A stretch of 64,000 nucleotides of DNA from Nostoc sp. S4. Its GTDB lineage: Bacteria > Cyanobacteriota > Cyanobacteriia > Cyanobacteriales > Nostocaceae. Below are positions 9,120 through 17,749 of the stretch, in pieces (within the stretch, counting starts at the first letter, position 1; every line of letters starts with the position of its first letter). Made by a program: the position numbers and the translations under genes. The stretch lies in NCBI GenBank assembly GCA_029379225.1, contig JAQYWR010000018.1, positions 65,495 to 129,494 on the forward strand, read 5' to 3'. The notes below the pieces were generated by a model. That model was not told the origin of the DNA and searched no databases. It saw only the letters and a program-made list of their open reading frames with translations.

Positions 9120-10343
9120 TTATTTGATGTTTAAAAATGAAAATTTACCCTTAACACCGTTTGGCTCCATCTTCAATTGGGCAACATAAAACTCTTTTTG
9201 AATTACATCACCCGCTGGTGTAAAAGCAATTTCACCCAGAGGAGTTTGATATATTCCTTTTAATAATTCCTGATTCAATTGTGTACGCAACTGTGTCAGA
9301 CTTAATTTGTTAATTTTACTTTTTTTATCTAAAGATTGCAGAGCTTCTACATATACTTGCATCGCTGCAAAAGCTTGAGCGCTGACTTGGGGTGGTTCTC
9401 TTTGATATTGTTCAATGTAAGCTTTGCGGAATGCTGTATTAATTTCACTAGGATATACAGGACTATAAGCTTGAGCAACAATCACGCCTTCACAAAACGC
9501 TCTGCACACAGAAAATATATGCGATGTATTAAAACCATTGCCACCAATAATTAATCCTTTATAACCAAGTTCTCGTAATTGTTTAACTAAATTACCTCCA
9601 TCTACAGCTAATCCGGATATAATCGCTAAATCGGGTTTTAAATTAATGGCATCGCTGGCTTGAGCTTGAAAGTCGGTATCTGTTGTTTGAAATTTTTGGA
9701 CTGTGACTAAATTTAATCCTAAATCTTTAACTGTTTTCTGAAAAATTTCGGTTTCTGATTTATTGAAAGCATCATTTTGAGCATAGAATACGGCTACTCT
9801 TTTGATTTGAGGGTTTTGCTGGAGTGCAGCTTTCACAGAATAAGGAGCAACCACAGCCACAGATGAAGAAACACGAGCAACATAATCACCAATTTCGGGA
9901 ATACCATTAGCAGTATTTGATGCTCCAAGAACTGGGAGTTTATTGCGTTCTGCTACAGGGTCGGCACTAAAAGCTTGTTGTGATAGGGTAGGGCCAATTA
10001 TGCCTACGACTTTATCTTGATTAATTAAACTTTGAAAAGCATTAATTGCTCCAGCTTCATCGCCACCAGTATCTTGAAATACTAATTTAATTGGTTTCCC
10101 ATTGATGCCTCCTTTGTCATTAAAATATTTTTGGGCAATTTTTACTCCATCAGTTCCTTCTTGACCAAGTAATGCTACATTGCTTGTTTGGGCAAAAGCG
10201 ATTCCTATGGGAATAGTATTAGATATATTTGTTGTGGAATTATTGGCAGAATTTTGATTAGGATTGCCACTTTTGCCACAGGCTATCAATAGCAGAGAGC
10301 AGATAAATAAGAATGCGGTTTGATGAGCGATCGCATTTTTCAT
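9120..10343 (-). CDS. ABC transporter substrate-binding lipoprotein, branched-chain amino acid type
   Basis: 407 residues. A signal peptide with lipobox LLIAC places the lipid-anchored Cys at position 22. The mature part follows the type I periplasmic binding fold (LivK/Peripla_BP_6): IPIGIAFAQT at the start, KYFNDKGGINGKPIKLVF, VVGIIGPTLSQQ, and a ligand-loop region TANGIPEIGDYVARVSSS. These are typical of branched-chain amino acid or amide binding proteins. No permease or ATPase gene is adjacent, so it would have to use a transporter encoded elsewhere, or act as an orphan binding protein. Transcribed leftward; the P450 gene converges on it. Confidence 0.85.
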   Translation of the reverse strand: MKNAIAHQTAFLFICSLLLIACGKSGNPNQNSANNSTTNISNTIPIGIAFAQTSNVALLGQEGTDGVKIAQKYFNDKGGINGKPIKLVFQDTGGDEAGAINAFQSLINQDKVVGIIGPTLSQQAFSADPVAERNKLPVLGASNTANGIPEIGDYVARVSSSVAVVAPYSVKAALQQNPQIKRVAVFYAQNDAFNKSETEIFQKTVKDLGLNLVTVQKFQTTDTDFQAQASDAINLKPDLAIISGLAVDGGNLVKQLRELGYKGLIIGGNGFNTSHIFSVCRAFCEGVIVAQAYSPVYPSEINTAFRKAYIEQYQREPPQVSAQAFAAMQVYVEALQSLDKKSKINKLSLTQLRTQLNQELLKGIYQTPLGEIAFTPAGDVIQKEFYVAQLKMEPNGVKGKFSFLNIK

Positions 10344-10386
10344 GGATACCTGAATATTATCTGTTTGACAGTTAATTTATTAATAT

Positions 10387-10426
10387 AATATGGTGCGTTA
10401 TAGCTAAAGTTATAACGCACCATATT
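10387..10426 (-). terminator. Perfect 16-bp hairpin
   Basis: AATATGGTGCGTTATA (10387-10402) and its exact complement (10411-10426) flank an 8-nt loop. It starts 3 bp beyond the stop codon of the peptidoglycan-binding gene, read leftward. It is probably the terminator of that gene, although the trailing sequence is only AT-rich, not a pure T run. Confidence 0.6.
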
Positions 10427-10428
10427 AT

Positions 10429-11166
10429 TTACTTCTTATTCCAGAGTGTAATAAATTCTTTATAGATGGCTGGTGTTATCTGACTTTGTAAGTAATCTAA
10501 TGCATTGTGCTGGTTTGGATTGTTGTCATCATAATAAGTGAATACATTTGTCAACTTGACAATTTCAGGGTTTTGGTCGTTTGTTCCCCTCCATTTGTTA
10601 GTAACTTTCTGTAAAATATCCTTGGGTAGATTTTGTTGTAAGTTATTTAGCGCTGCAATATAAGAAGGATTTTGAGGATTCTTTTTGAATTGCAACCATA
10701 AATCTCTCAGCTTGAGTTGAGCCGGAGGCTGGGGTTTATTTGGTGTCAGAGTCGGTTGCTGTAGAATTTGACGCTGTTCAATATTGGCAATACCATTTTC
10801 AGTTAGACCTTGAGATTTCTGAAATTTTTTCACAGCTTTATAAGTAGCTGGGCCATAAAAAGGCTGATCTGAAGGGATTTCAGCATTGGTTGCAAAACCG
10901 TGAAACTTCAATCTATTCTGAAGCCCTTTGATGATATCCTCCATCACTTCTCTAGTCTGAGAATCAGCGTTACCATTAACCACAAGTTTTTGCGGATATT
11001 GTTTTTGAAATTTTTTAATCGCTTCTTCCGTAGGATCGTCTGTTAAGGAGTTATTATTCCGCTTCCAAGGAGCAAATTGAGGATCGGGATTCGGATCGAT
11101 TTCAGGAGCTAAATATCCTAGTCCAATCAATATATGACGGATTGCTTGAGGACTATAAACGGTCAT
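10429..11166 (-). CDS. Peptidoglycan-binding domain protein
   Basis: 245 residues from the ATG at 11166, chosen because AAGGAA lies a few bases upstream; an in-frame start at 11247 would add 27 unlike residues. Two helical repeats resemble the PG_binding_1 fold: residues 7-70 (QAIRHILIGLGYL ... TEEAIKKFQKQYP ... VNGNADSQTREVM) and 80-142 (LQNRLKFHGF ... YGPATYKAVKKFQKSQGL ... NGIANIEQRQIL). No signal peptide or catalytic domain is visible, so it may act inside the cell or be exported by another route. The C-terminal 85 residues are unassigned. A strong terminator-like palindrome separates it from the preceding coiled-coil gene. Confidence 0.7.
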   Translation of the reverse strand: MTVYSPQAIRHILIGLGYLAPEIDPNPDPQFAPWKRNNNSLTDDPTEEAIKKFQKQYPQKLVVNGNADSQTREVMEDIIKGLQNRLKFHGFATNAEIPSDQPFYGPATYKAVKKFQKSQGLTENGIANIEQRQILQQPTLTPNKPQPPAQLKLRDLWLQFKKNPQNPSYIAALNNLQQNLPKDILQKVTNKWRGTNDQNPEIVKLTNVFTYYDDNNPNQHNALDYLQSQITPAIYKEFITLWNKK

Positions 11167-11228
11167 ACTTTTTGGTTCCTTTGCTACTAAATTTAAGTTG
11201 ATGTATTGTATTTTACAAAAAAAATCTA

Positions 11229-11250
11229 GGGGTGTATAGCTATACACCCC
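11229..11250 (-). terminator. Perfect 22-nt palindrome followed by a T run
   Basis: GGGGTGTATAG and CTATACACCCC form an uninterrupted palindrome. Read leftward it is followed within a few bases by eight T residues, as expected for an intrinsic terminator behind the coiled-coil gene. A terminator or attenuator here would limit read-through into the peptidoglycan-binding gene. Confidence 0.7.
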
Positions 11251-11279
11251 GAAAAATTGCTTAAAACAATATAATGATA

Positions 11280-11675
11280 CTAAACAGTTTGATTACTCTG
11301 TGCCGATTTTTTCTGTGCAATTCGTTTCAAACGAGTTTTCCTGCTTTTACGGATGCGGTCGCTTGTACGAACACCACCCGCCATCATATACTCACAACTG
11401 TCTTTACCGTACTTAACAGCAACTCCTAGCAGCATTCTCCCGCTGATACTATTCAATTCTTTTTCTAATTCTTTAATCTGAATTTGTAAAGTTTCAATCA
11501 GCTCTAAAGCTTTGTTATAGGCATCAATTTCGCTGCGGAACTTCTCAATTTGTTCTGTGAAGTTTTTCAAACTGAGACCATTCCCTAAATCTAAATTTGG
11601 GTCGATTTTTTCCAATCCGGCGGCTCTTAACTCAGCTTTTTCGAGAACGCGAGATATTTGTCTTTTACGAACCAT
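11280..11675 (-). CDS. Small coiled-coil protein, function unknown
   Basis: 131 residues. A basic N-terminus (MVRKRQISR) precedes a helical coiled coil at about 38-80 (repeated LE/IK heptads: IEKFRSEIDAYNKALELI, LQIQIKELEKEL). A conserved-looking motif, EYMMAGGVRTSDR (94-106), follows, and the C-terminus is strongly basic (KSRKTRLKRIAQKK). The motif around MAGGVRTS looks conserved but I cannot name a family. The basic ends suggest nucleic-acid or membrane-surface contact, which is inference only. Same strand as the peptidoglycan-binding gene downstream, but a terminator lies between. Confidence 0.65.
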   Translation of the reverse strand: MVRKRQISRVLEKAELRAAGLEKIDPNLDLGNGLSLKNFTEQIEKFRSEIDAYNKALELIETLQIQIKELEKELNSISGRMLLGVAVKYGKDSCEYMMAGGVRTSDRIRKSRKTRLKRIAQKKSAQSNQTV

Positions 11676-11871
11676 AAGTTGACTTCTATCAGAGGGTTAT
11701 AGAGCTAGTTTGCCTTAGACAAACTCTATATCGGCTCAGGAGAATCCACAGATAATTATATTTGGTAGTGTCAGCTTAATCAATTGGCGTAGCATCTGAA
11801 AAACTGTTTTTCCCTAAATCTGACTCGGAAGCCAAAATCAGGCGATCGCATTTTATTTACCCCAATCCCTT

Positions 11872-12630
11872 TTATGACAATCCCTTGTCTTTGATTTGTT
11901 TAGATGTAGCTTCCATAAAGTTGGTAAAAACCTGGATAATCTGATGAATTCCCTCACTACCTCCGGCAATTAAACCTCCTGTTAATAAGGCATCCAAAGA
12001 ACGGAAAATAACTACTTGGGTTTGATTATTTAAATCAAGAACTACCAACGGTTCGATTGAACGAATACCGATTGCACTAATTAAAAGACCAAATACAAGT
12101 GATGTCCACAGAGCAATTGTTCGTGTATCGGCTTTATAAGCTGCTCTTTGGCGTTCTTTGGCATTTAAATCATCAAGTTCTGGTTGAATTACTAATAATA
12201 CTTGTTCTTGGCTTTGAATAAAATTTTGAATAATTTGCTGTTCTAAACTCATTCCTTCCGGTGGTAAAATACTAGTTACATTAGATGAATCAGAGCTTGA
12301 ACTTGATTGCTTTTGTTCTTTTGCTAATTTGAGCTTTTCATCAATTAAAAGTTTTTGGCGTTGAATTTCAATATCTAAGTTTTCCACAAATGGGCTACGC
12401 CAAGTAGTTATAAAAACTTCTAAAGACCGCTCTAATAACAAAGATATAAATAATGGTAGCGTCAGTGTTTGAATAATATCGTTCAACCCAAATGGTTTAA
12501 AAGCAAATGGTTGAGATGATAACCAAGTTGACAAAGTGATTACTAGAAAACTAATAATGATTAAGACAATAAATAGAGGAGATTCTGAAGAAAGCCTGAG
12601 CAACGTTTCTATACTCCTGTTGGGTGTCAC
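11872..12630 (-). CDS. Membrane protein with cytoplasmic coiled coil, function unknown
   Basis: 252 residues with a GTG start (VTPNRSIETLL). Hydrophobic segments lie at about 17-40, 50-68, 171-191 and 206-224, with a polar, Gln/Lys/Ser-rich loop and coiled coil (about 82-165) between the second and third. The last segment is Gly-rich (ALLTGGLIAGGSEGIHQIIQVF). No known catalytic motif is visible. It may be a scaffold or small-molecule channel component, but there is no direct evidence. The upstream 480 bp hold no gene. Confidence 0.6.
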   Translation of the reverse strand: MTPNRSIETLLRLSSESPLFIVLIIISFLVITLSTWLSSQPFAFKPFGLNDIIQTLTLPLFISLLLERSLEVFITTWRSPFVENLDIEIQRQKLLIDEKLKLAKEQKQSSSSSDSSNVTSILPPEGMSLEQQIIQNFIQSQEQVLLVIQPELDDLNAKERQRAAYKADTRTIALWTSLVFGLLISAIGIRSIEPLVVLDLNNQTQVVIFRSLDALLTGGLIAGGSEGIHQIIQVFTNFMEATSKQIKDKGLS

Positions 12631-13111
12631 AATATCAGGTGATAACTACACCTGCTGAGTAACTTAACAAGGTTAATTTCATAGAACAGTAAATAATTTA
12701 TTACCAAACCCTTTTCTTTATGAATGCTAGAAGCTAGCGCCGCGCCAGCCAAAAGGTGATGTCTAAGGGTGGGCTAAGCCTACACTCCTCTGTTTGGGTA
12801 TGAGTGATGATGCACGCCGCTTGTAGACTATCGAATAGATCCATTAATGTCAACTTAACCCGACTGTATGGGTTTTGCTCTCACCGCTAGCTGTAGCAAC
12901 TTTGACAAGAGTTCCTTGATTCCGGTTTCCTGAACTGAAAATTAAAGTAAACCGTAATATTTTTTCCTATCTAATTTGGTGCAGTAATCCTAATTTATTA
13001 GGTGATAATAACCGAATTTATAGCATTTTAAACTAGACATAATATTAAAAGTAAGTACAAAGCCAAGTGCAAAAAAATTAAACATATAGCTAATTAATCT
13101 GAGGAAAAGTT
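12631..13111. other. Intergenic region without a gene, upstream of hsp20
   Basis: 480 bp with no plausible reading frame. It holds a GC-richer patch (about 12725-12830) with short inverted motifs such as GCTAGAAGCTAGC, then AT-rich DNA that probably carries the hsp20 promoter. No CIRCE operator (TTAGCACTC...GAGTGCTAA) is present. Confidence 0.5.
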
Positions 13112-13549
13112 ATGACACTAGTTCGTTGGAATCCCTCGAGATAAATTGACACTCTACAACGTCAAATTAATAACTTGTTTGAAGAGACTATAGCACCATC
13201 TGGTTCCTTTGAAAGGAACTTAGTTAGAGTTCCGGCTGCTGAACTACAAGAAACTGAAGATGCTATTCATCTGAAGCTAGAACTACCAGGAATGTCAGCT
13301 AAAGACTTGGATATTCAAGTCACCGAAGATGCTGTTCACATTAGCAGTGAACGGAAATCTGAAACTAAAACCCAACAAAAAGGTGCTGTTAAGAGCGAAT
13401 TTTACTACGGTCAATTTCAACGTATAATTCCTCTATCCTCTAGGGTTGAAAATACCAAAGTGACTGCTGAATACAAAGACGATATTTTGAATCTGACACT
13501 GCCTAAAACTAATAAAGAAAAGAATAAAGTTGTCAAAGTTAATCTATAA
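13112..13549 (+). pseudogene. Hsp20 small heat-shock protein with in-frame stop at codon 11
   Basis: The ATG at 13112 follows a good ribosome binding site (GAGGAAAAG) and opens the family's usual start, MTLVRWNPSR. Codon 11 (13142-13144) is then TAA. The same frame continues without interruption as IDTLQRQINNLFEE into a complete alpha-crystallin domain (LELPGMSAKDLDIQV ... ILNLTLPK) and the C-terminal KVNL. Relatives have REIDTLQRQ or REMDTLQRQ here, so one GAA-to-TAA change explains the stop. The next possible start is a TTG at 13175 with no ribosome binding site. A membrane- or protein-protecting ATP-independent chaperone is therefore either lost, expressed by read-through, or affected by a sequencing error. 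An intrinsic terminator follows. Confidence 0.85.
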
Positions 13550-13612
13550 CAACCTACTGCTTAATTGGTCGTTAGCCAATTAGTCTACTTTCTTTGATTA
13601 ATTAAAATAGTT

Positions 13613-13647
13613 AAAAGCCTGGTTATTAGAGTAACCGGGCTTTTTTG
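13613..13647 (+). terminator. Intrinsic terminator of hsp20
   Basis: AAGCCTGGTTA pairs with TAACCGGGCTT (one G-T pair) around a 6-nt loop, followed directly by a run of six T. A textbook rho-independent terminator. Confidence 0.85.
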
Positions 13648-13872
13648 CAGTATCTTCGTTTCAGACTAATATTATGTTTGGCTAAAAGTGAGTGTAACCA
13701 ACTGGAACGTACCACTTCCCTGCGGGACGCTACGCAAAGCGTCTAATCGAGAATGCCCATTCAAGACAGAAGAATATTTATTTTTGTTTTTACCCTAATT
13801 CTCCCCTTTTTATTTTTAGACTACTAAAACTTCTAAAACTAATAACGTTTTACTTAAATTTAGGATTCCCTG
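13648..13872. repeat. Intergenic DNA with a Nostocales-type dispersed repeat
   Basis: Around 13719-13743 lies CTGCGGGACGCTACGC followed by AAAGCGTC, a GC-rich dispersed repeat type frequent between genes of Nostocales, with a self-complementary core (GACGC...GCGTC). The rest is AT-rich leader of the next gene. Confidence 0.5.
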
Positions 13873-14262
13873 ATGAAATTCTCTATCTTGATAGATTCTT
13901 TGGTAGCTCTTGCTGCAATTACTCTTACGCCTACAATTAGTAACGCACAAATAGTTACAACTAATAATCAACCAATAATCATGAACTTGAACAAACTATT
14001 CAGTAATTCTAGTAGTATTAATTACTTGGAACCATTCGACCTTGTTTCTTATGCTTACCAAGGGGGTCTTTTGCAAGATGGTATTCCGAGTGGTGGAACA
14101 CTAGTACTTAAAACTCTTAGTAGCAAAATTCTGGCAAAAGATTTGGTCACAGCTGCGGTAAATGCAAAGAAATTGCAACCACAAGTTTTGGACGACCAAA
14201 ATTATCTCAATGCTGTGAGTTCTGAACTGATAGCATTGCCTGATTATGCTGCTGCTGATTGA
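13873..14262 (+). CDS. Small secreted protein of a cyanobacterial family
   Basis: 129 residues with a signal peptide (MKFSILIDSLVALAAITLTP, cleavage probably after SNA at 23-25). The mature part contains YLEPFDLVSYAYQGGL, DGIPSGGTLV and AKDLVTAAVNAKKL ... LDDQNYLNAVSSEL, a pattern seen in many cyanobacterial secreted proteins of about 130-150 residues that have no assigned function. Cys residues are absent. Presumably periplasmic or extracellular. It stands alone between the hsp20 terminator and topA. Confidence 0.65.
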   Translation: MKFSILIDSLVALAAITLTPTISNAQIVTTNNQPIIMNLNKLFSNSSSINYLEPFDLVSYAYQGGLLQDGIPSGGTLVLKTLSSKILAKDLVTAAVNAKKLQPQVLDDQNYLNAVSSELIALPDYAAAD

Positions 14263-14487
14263 TAATCTTAGATATTAAAGGAATTCTAAGAAATAAATTA
14301 TTTCATTTGAAGTTAATGATTGATAACTGTTAACAGTAAGATATTTTTTATTTGTGAGTTTCTAAACTAAATGTGCTTTGTAAATTATTAAAACCAATTA
14401 TCATAGTACTTTTATACTAAAATGAACTATATAATTGCCTAATGCGATCGCTCGTCCAAATATAAAGCACTATTCAGCACAGGTGCT

Positions 14488-16647
14488 ATGCCCAAACGCC
14501 TTCTTGTTGTCGAATCTCCCGGAAAAGTTAAAAAACTCAGTCAAATCCTGGGTTCAGAATGGAAAGTTCTAGCTAGTTGTGGCCATATCCGCGAACTAAG
14601 CGATGAAGGTGAAGATTCATTGGGTTTCAGTATGGATGGCAGTAGAGTTAAATGCAATTATATTCCCCGCGACCAAAGAGCCAAAGAAACCATTCAGCAA
14701 CTAAAAGCCGCACTTAAACAGGTTGATGAAGTTGTGATTGCAACCGACCCAGACCGCGAGGGAGAAACAATCGCTTGGCATATTAAGGAAGTGTTGGGAT
14801 TAAAAGAACCAAAACGAGTAATTTATACAGAAATTACAGCATCAGCTGTTCGAGAAGCGATCGCCAAACCCAGAAAACTAGATTTAGACTTGATAGGTGC
14901 GGGACTGTGCCGCGATTGTCTTGATAAGTTGGTGGGCTACAAGGGAAGTCCCCTGGTTTGGGCATTAAATAATGGGGCAAAAAGCGTTGGTCGAGTTCAA
15001 AGCGCCACATTGCACTTGATTTGTCAACGCGAAAAAGAGATTCAAATATTTGTACCCCAAGACTACTGGAGTGTCTGGGTAGATTATGCTGAAGGATTTC
15101 GCGCTTTCTATAAAGGGACGGCGAATTCTGACTCAGATACACCAGAAAAAACCGAAACTGATGATGATGCCGCAGTAAATACTACACAAGTACCAGAAAG
15201 CAAACGTGTTCTGTCTGAAGCAGAAGCAACTAGGTTAGTTGAAGAAGCACGCCGCCATCCCCATCAGGTGATTAAAGTTGAAGGAAAAATAGTTCAGCGC
15301 CAACCACCTCCTCCATTCACCACCTCTACCCTGCAACAAGCAGCTGGTTCCAAGCTGAGGTTTTCTCCAGACAAAACCATGCAAGTTGCCCAAAAGCTTT
15401 ACGAAGCTGGGTTAATTACCTATATGCGAACAGATTCGGTGATGTTAAGTCCGGAATTTTGTGCTGCTGCGCGTCAGTGGTTGGAGCAAAATGACCCGCA
15501 GAATGTACCGCAGTTTTTAGCCAAACATCGCAGTGCTAAATCTGCTCAAGAAGCACATGAAGCTATCCGCCCAACAGATGTTTTCCGTCCTTCAGCCCAG
15601 TTACGAGAAGAACTGCCAGCTGATGAGTTTAATCTTTATGTAATGATTTGGAAACGGGCAATTGCTTCTCAATGTCGTGCAGCCCAACTCCGTAAAACTC
15701 AAGTAATCACTCAATCTGGAAATCTGCTGTGGCTTTGTAACGGACAAGTTGTTGAATTTTACGGTTATGCCCGCTACTGGAATAATCTCAGTAAAGATAC
15801 AGTAATACCCCAGTTACAACAAGGACAAATACTCACCTTAAAAGATGCACAACATGAGAAGAAACAAACACAACCCCCACCTCGGTACAGCGAGCCGAAA
15901 CTAGTGCAACTAATGGAACGAAAAGGTATTGGTCGCCCCAGTACCTACGCTCCCACTGTCGCCACCTTGAAGAAACGGAATTATGTGCAGTTGACAAAGG
16001 AGCATCTCCAACCAACGGCTTTGGGGTTAGAAGTTGATGCATTCTTACAGAAAGCATTACCGGATTTATTAGAGGCAGAATTCACAGCTAAGATGGAAGA
16101 TGCTCTAGATGCGATCGCAGTTGGCAAACAGGGCTGGCAACAATACCTAAGTACTTGGAATCAAGAATATTTTGCGCCAGCTTTAGCAAAAGCCAAAACT
16201 GTGGTCGTGAGTACCGCATCTCCAAACAAAGCTTTACCAGCACATGAGCGCAAATATGAAACTGCCAAAACTCGCTGCCCTGAATGCAACAATTTTCTAG
16301 CCAAAATTAAGAGCAGCAAGGTCAAAAAAAAGTACTTTCTCAAATGTATTAGCGGTTGTGAAAACGTCGTCCTTTTTTGGAGTGACCTTAACAAAACTTG
16401 GGAACTACCGCGAAACAAGGTATCTAAGGGAACTATTGCAAAATCTCCAGCTAAGCTAACTTCATATTCTTGTCCAATATGTAAAAAACCATTAGAGGAA
16501 TACAGTTACATTAAGGAGGGAGAGAACAAAACAATGTTACGCTGTTCTGACTCCCAATCCCGTCAGGACACAAAACATCGGGATGTAGCTTATTTTTCTA
16601 CACAAAAAGGATGGTGGAGTCCTAAATTTGGTGAGTTGAATTCATAA
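14488..16647 (+). CDS. topA: DNA topoisomerase I (type IA), divergent short form
   Basis: 719 residues. The TOPRIM domain has VESPGK (E9) and DPDREGE (88-94), which hold Mg2+. The active-site tyrosine is Tyr312 in GLITYMRTDS, and RVQSATL and GIGRPSTYAPT match the family. The C-terminus carries two Cys-rich zinc-ribbon-like units, CPECNNFL...C (from about 597) and CPICKKPL...C (from about 660). The protein relaxes negative supercoils by single-strand passage. It is shorter and more divergent than the usual cyanobacterial TopA (about 880 residues): the stretch after GAGLCRDCLDKLVGYKGS is unusual and a 40-residue acidic insert lies at 211-240. It may therefore be a second, specialised enzyme. 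It ends 3 bp from the convergent CoiA-like gene. Confidence 0.85.
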   Translation: MPKRLLVVESPGKVKKLSQILGSEWKVLASCGHIRELSDEGEDSLGFSMDGSRVKCNYIPRDQRAKETIQQLKAALKQVDEVVIATDPDREGETIAWHIKEVLGLKEPKRVIYTEITASAVREAIAKPRKLDLDLIGAGLCRDCLDKLVGYKGSPLVWALNNGAKSVGRVQSATLHLICQREKEIQIFVPQDYWSVWVDYAEGFRAFYKGTANSDSDTPEKTETDDDAAVNTTQVPESKRVLSEAEATRLVEEARRHPHQVIKVEGKIVQRQPPPPFTTSTLQQAAGSKLRFSPDKTMQVAQKLYEAGLITYMRTDSVMLSPEFCAAARQWLEQNDPQNVPQFLAKHRSAKSAQEAHEAIRPTDVFRPSAQLREELPADEFNLYVMIWKRAIASQCRAAQLRKTQVITQSGNLLWLCNGQVVEFYGYARYWNNLSKDTVIPQLQQGQILTLKDAQHEKKQTQPPPRYSEPKLVQLMERKGIGRPSTYAPTVATLKKRNYVQLTKEHLQPTALGLEVDAFLQKALPDLLEAEFTAKMEDALDAIAVGKQGWQQYLSTWNQEYFAPALAKAKTVVVSTASPNKALPAHERKYETAKTRCPECNNFLAKIKSSKVKKKYFLKCISGCENVVLFWSDLNKTWELPRNKVSKGTIAKSPAKLTSYSCPICKKPLEEYSYIKEGENKTMLRCSDSQSRQDTKHRDVAYFSTQKGWWSPKFGELNS

Positions 16648-16650
16648 ATG

Positions 16651-17589
16651 CTAAACAGCAATTTGAGTTAAACTAAATTTGTCATTAAGAATATTTATTT
16701 CCTCTTGCGAAAGTACTTTAGGTTTCATTTGTTGCAGGTCATACATGACAATTTTGATATCGTCGGTATTGAATTTATAATATTCAGTCAAACTCCCAAT
16801 AGGATAATTAAAGTCCCGATAGCGGTGTTTGAAATACAGTTCAATATTCCCCCGGTGTTTCCAACTTCCCAATACCTGAATAGCAACAGTTTGGTAGTGT
16901 GCCAGTAAATCCATTTTTACTTCTGCTACTCGTTGGACAACAGGTCTTTGAGTTACCCCTATTTTGTAGATAATTTCTTTATCTGCTTGAATTTCTAAAA
17001 AATACAGGTTAGAGGATAAAATACGTTGAAGTTGAGCGCAGTACAGTTTTAAATCAGTCAGACGATATGATAAATCTGGAGCGTTTTTGTGGAGAGCATG
17101 TTTTGCAACTAGCTCAAGCTTCAGCAGCTTCTTGAGTAATAGCGGCGACTGCACTTCATTAAACTGTGTTAACTCTAACGCTCCAACAGGAATTTTACCC
17201 AAATTAGTAAATTCATATTCAATTGGTTTTAAGTATACATTTTTCTTCAATATTCCTGCTTTGATTAACCCAGAAGAAACTAAGTAGGAACTGATAGGAT
17301 AATTTTTAATTCCGTACTCCTGCCAAAGCAGTTTTAATTGCTGCAAATCCTTCCCAGATAGATAAATATTGAAATTATCATACAGTGGCAAAGTCGGAAA
17401 TTCTCGCTTAGCTACAGGGCGACAGGTTTCTTGATTATGAGCAAAATGATGCTCTTTCACCTGACCTTTTTTAGCAGTTAACTCTCCATGACAGTAAGGA
17501 CATTTAAGTAAAGTCTTACCTTTAGGGATATCTTGAATACATATCAATATTCCATCTTTATCTACACCATATTTCAGCCACATTGCCAC
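16651..17589 (-). CDS. CoiA-like zinc domain fused to a GIY-YIG-type nuclease domain
   Basis: 312 residues. The N-terminus has a competence-protein CoiA zinc motif: CPYC (30-33) then GQVKEHHFAH (42-51). Residues 195-273 look like the T5orf172/GIY-YIG fold: LYFLEI, then YKIGVTQRPVVQR, a conserved Glu in NIELYFKHRY (E250) and TEYYKF. The middle (60-190) is unassigned; it contains aliphatic helices. CoiA proteins take part in natural transformation or recombination, and GIY-YIG domains cut DNA, so the fusion suggests a DNA-processing enzyme. No paired gene is visible apart from the convergent topoisomerase. Function not shown. Confidence 0.65.
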   Translation of the reverse strand: MAMWLKYGVDKDGILICIQDIPKGKTLLKCPYCHGELTAKKGQVKEHHFAHNQETCRPVAKREFPTLPLYDNFNIYLSGKDLQQLKLLWQEYGIKNYPISSYLVSSGLIKAGILKKNVYLKPIEYEFTNLGKIPVGALELTQFNEVQSPLLLKKLLKLELVAKHALHKNAPDLSYRLTDLKLYCAQLQRILSSNLYFLEIQADKEIIYKIGVTQRPVVQRVAEVKMDLLAHYQTVAIQVLGSWKHRGNIELYFKHRYRDFNYPIGSLTEYYKFNTDDIKIVMYDLQQMKPKVLSQEEINILNDKFSLTQIAV

Positions 17590-17749
17590 ACCATTATTGA
17601 ATAGTTAAAGTTGCTCTTACAAGTGTGCTTTAACTTTTTAAAAATGTATCTATCTTTGGGACTACCAAAATGGATACTCAAGTGTAATATTGGTTGAAAG
17701 AATCTAAATTACGTATATGTAGCAAAGCTGAAGCTAACGCATCTTAATT

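Noticed and set aside
13175..13549. Intact Hsp20 starting at the TTG at 13175
   Set aside because: No ribosome binding site precedes it and the upstream frame carries the family's true start with a good site. The broken-gene reading is better.
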